A DNA stretch of 64,000 nucleotides, from NCBI GenBank assembly GCA_947652115.1, contig OX393564.1:3510908-3574907 (forward strand). The letters are read 5' to 3'. Positions 63,147 to 64,000 of the stretch are shown here, one piece after another. Under the pieces are notes generated by a model, which searched no databases, had not been told where the DNA came from, and saw only the letters and a list, made by a program, of their open reading frames with translations. Numbering within the stretch: the first letter of the stretch is position 1; each line of letters begins with the position of its first letter. The translations under genes and the position numbers were made by a program. The DNA is from Blastomussa wellsi. Taxonomy: Eukaryota > Cnidaria > Anthozoa > Scleractinia > Plerogyridae.

Positions 63147-64000
63147 CTGTAGAAAAACAAGATGAAAACATTGTTAAAATTTTACAAGAAGTGTCCTCTT
63201 TTGAGAAACTCCTAGAAATTTCATGAGCTTGTCAAAATAAATACCTCTGATTATTCAACATGGATGGGGATGTTTGATTTTTTTGCGAGGAGGAATGGGG
63301 TCACCTAGACAATGTTTTCGTGGAGAAACAAGGCTGTTTAGGAGGTAAAAACAAGCCTTTTAAAGAAGAGGTCTTGCACCTCCTGTGCGAACCAATAAAA
63401 CTGCAATGTAAAGTTTGCTCTGCCTTCGGTAATTATAGAACAGTTTGAGTTCTGCTTCTTTGTAACTTTAAACGTGACATGAACATTGCTCGGGGAGGAA
63501 ATATTGTGCTTGTACAGTACAGGAAGATTTACCGGCAAATAGCAATGCGCGTGTAAACTTCAAGTACATGCACAGCTTCATTATTGATCAATTAGTTAGC
63601 CACACTGGGTACCAGGTCAAAGCCGGAAACCATGCATGAAAATTAAAACGCTGGCACCCAGGGTAGTAGTCAGCCAAAGATGGGAATATTTGATCTGGTT
63701 TTTTGACGGAGGTAAGCGGGAAAAAAACGGTCATTACAAAAATGCTTAACAAAAGGGACCCCAGTGCCGTCTACTTTCAAAATATCTCCGCATACTTCAA
63801 ATGTTATTGACAACCCTGCAAATGCCCCACATAATTATGCAAAAGGTCTTGTCCCCCCCCCCCAACCTCGGGCTAAACATTGATACCAGCTTAGGTACAT
63901 AACTCTTGGTAATTCAAATATCTAACATTGTAAAATTACAGTTATGCCTACTATAGACATGCACTATCGATTTGCCGTGCCAGTTTCCGCATACACTAGA
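63147..64000. other. Upstream of the first visible ARM-TPR-MYND exon
   Basis: A phase-0 upstream exon is needed but was not identified. A minus-strand frame at 63588-63539 encodes MKLCMYLKFTRALLFA and meets a GTAAAT donor, but in phase 1, so it does not fit. A poly-C/G tract is at about 63851-63863. The true first exon may lie beyond 64000. Confidence 0.4.

Noticed and set aside
63338..63538. 66-residue minus-strand frame upstream of the first ARM exon
   Set aside because: It begins with a non-ATG codon, and its possible donor (GAG before GTGCAA) is poor. No domain or support.

Overview
The window is eukaryotic DNA: AT-rich, with small exons bounded by GT...AG introns, tRNA-derived SINEs, foldback (MITE-like) elements and minisatellites. 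Protein similarity and repeat content suggest an invertebrate metazoan, most likely an anthozoan cnidarian (a stony coral or anemone). The species cannot be named from sequence alone.

Three protein-coding genes are visible. (1) Left, minus strand, 8345 down to 4849 and open towards the window edge: the first four coding exons of a secreted or membrane protein with a signal peptide, one calcium-type CUB domain and one Ig-like domain. (2) Centre, plus strand, 13152-47060: a complete dystrobrevin gene. Nineteen coding exons join without a frame break into 739 residues, with N-terminal EF-hand regions, a ZZ zinc finger, a syntrophin-binding helix, the dystrophin-binding coiled coil and an acidic tail. 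A CCAAT box, a CACGTG box and a YY1-type AAATGGCGG lie upstream, followed by a candidate 5' UTR exon. Two poly(A) signals lie near 48.0-48.1 kb. (3) Right, minus strand, 63146 down to 52045, with a possibly missing N-terminus: twelve exons joining into 613 residues with the order ARM/HEAT-like helices, TPRs and a C-terminal MYND zinc finger.

The main hunting result is inside the dystrobrevin gene. Two open exons begin with ATG, end at a splice donor and match the phase of a downstream dystrobrevin exon. The Ser-rich exon at 23820-24061 fits exon 13. The membrane-segment exon at 41864-42082, with a TATA box about 90 bp upstream, fits exon 18. Together with a possible early terminal exon at 34982, they suggest short isoforms made from internal promoters, as in the dystrophin family. 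Only one syntrophin-binding helix is visible, and it is split by a 16-nt microexon.

The rest is intron or intergenic sequence rich in mobile and repeat DNA: tRNA-derived SINEs, several foldback families, two inverted-repeat elements with decayed hammerhead-like cores of Penelope type, an 81-bp minisatellite in the ARM-TPR-MYND gene, a 51-bp hairpin-bearing tandem array, and a 140-bp duplicate of part of the MYND exon. No reverse transcriptase, transposase, CRISPR or rRNA gene was seen.
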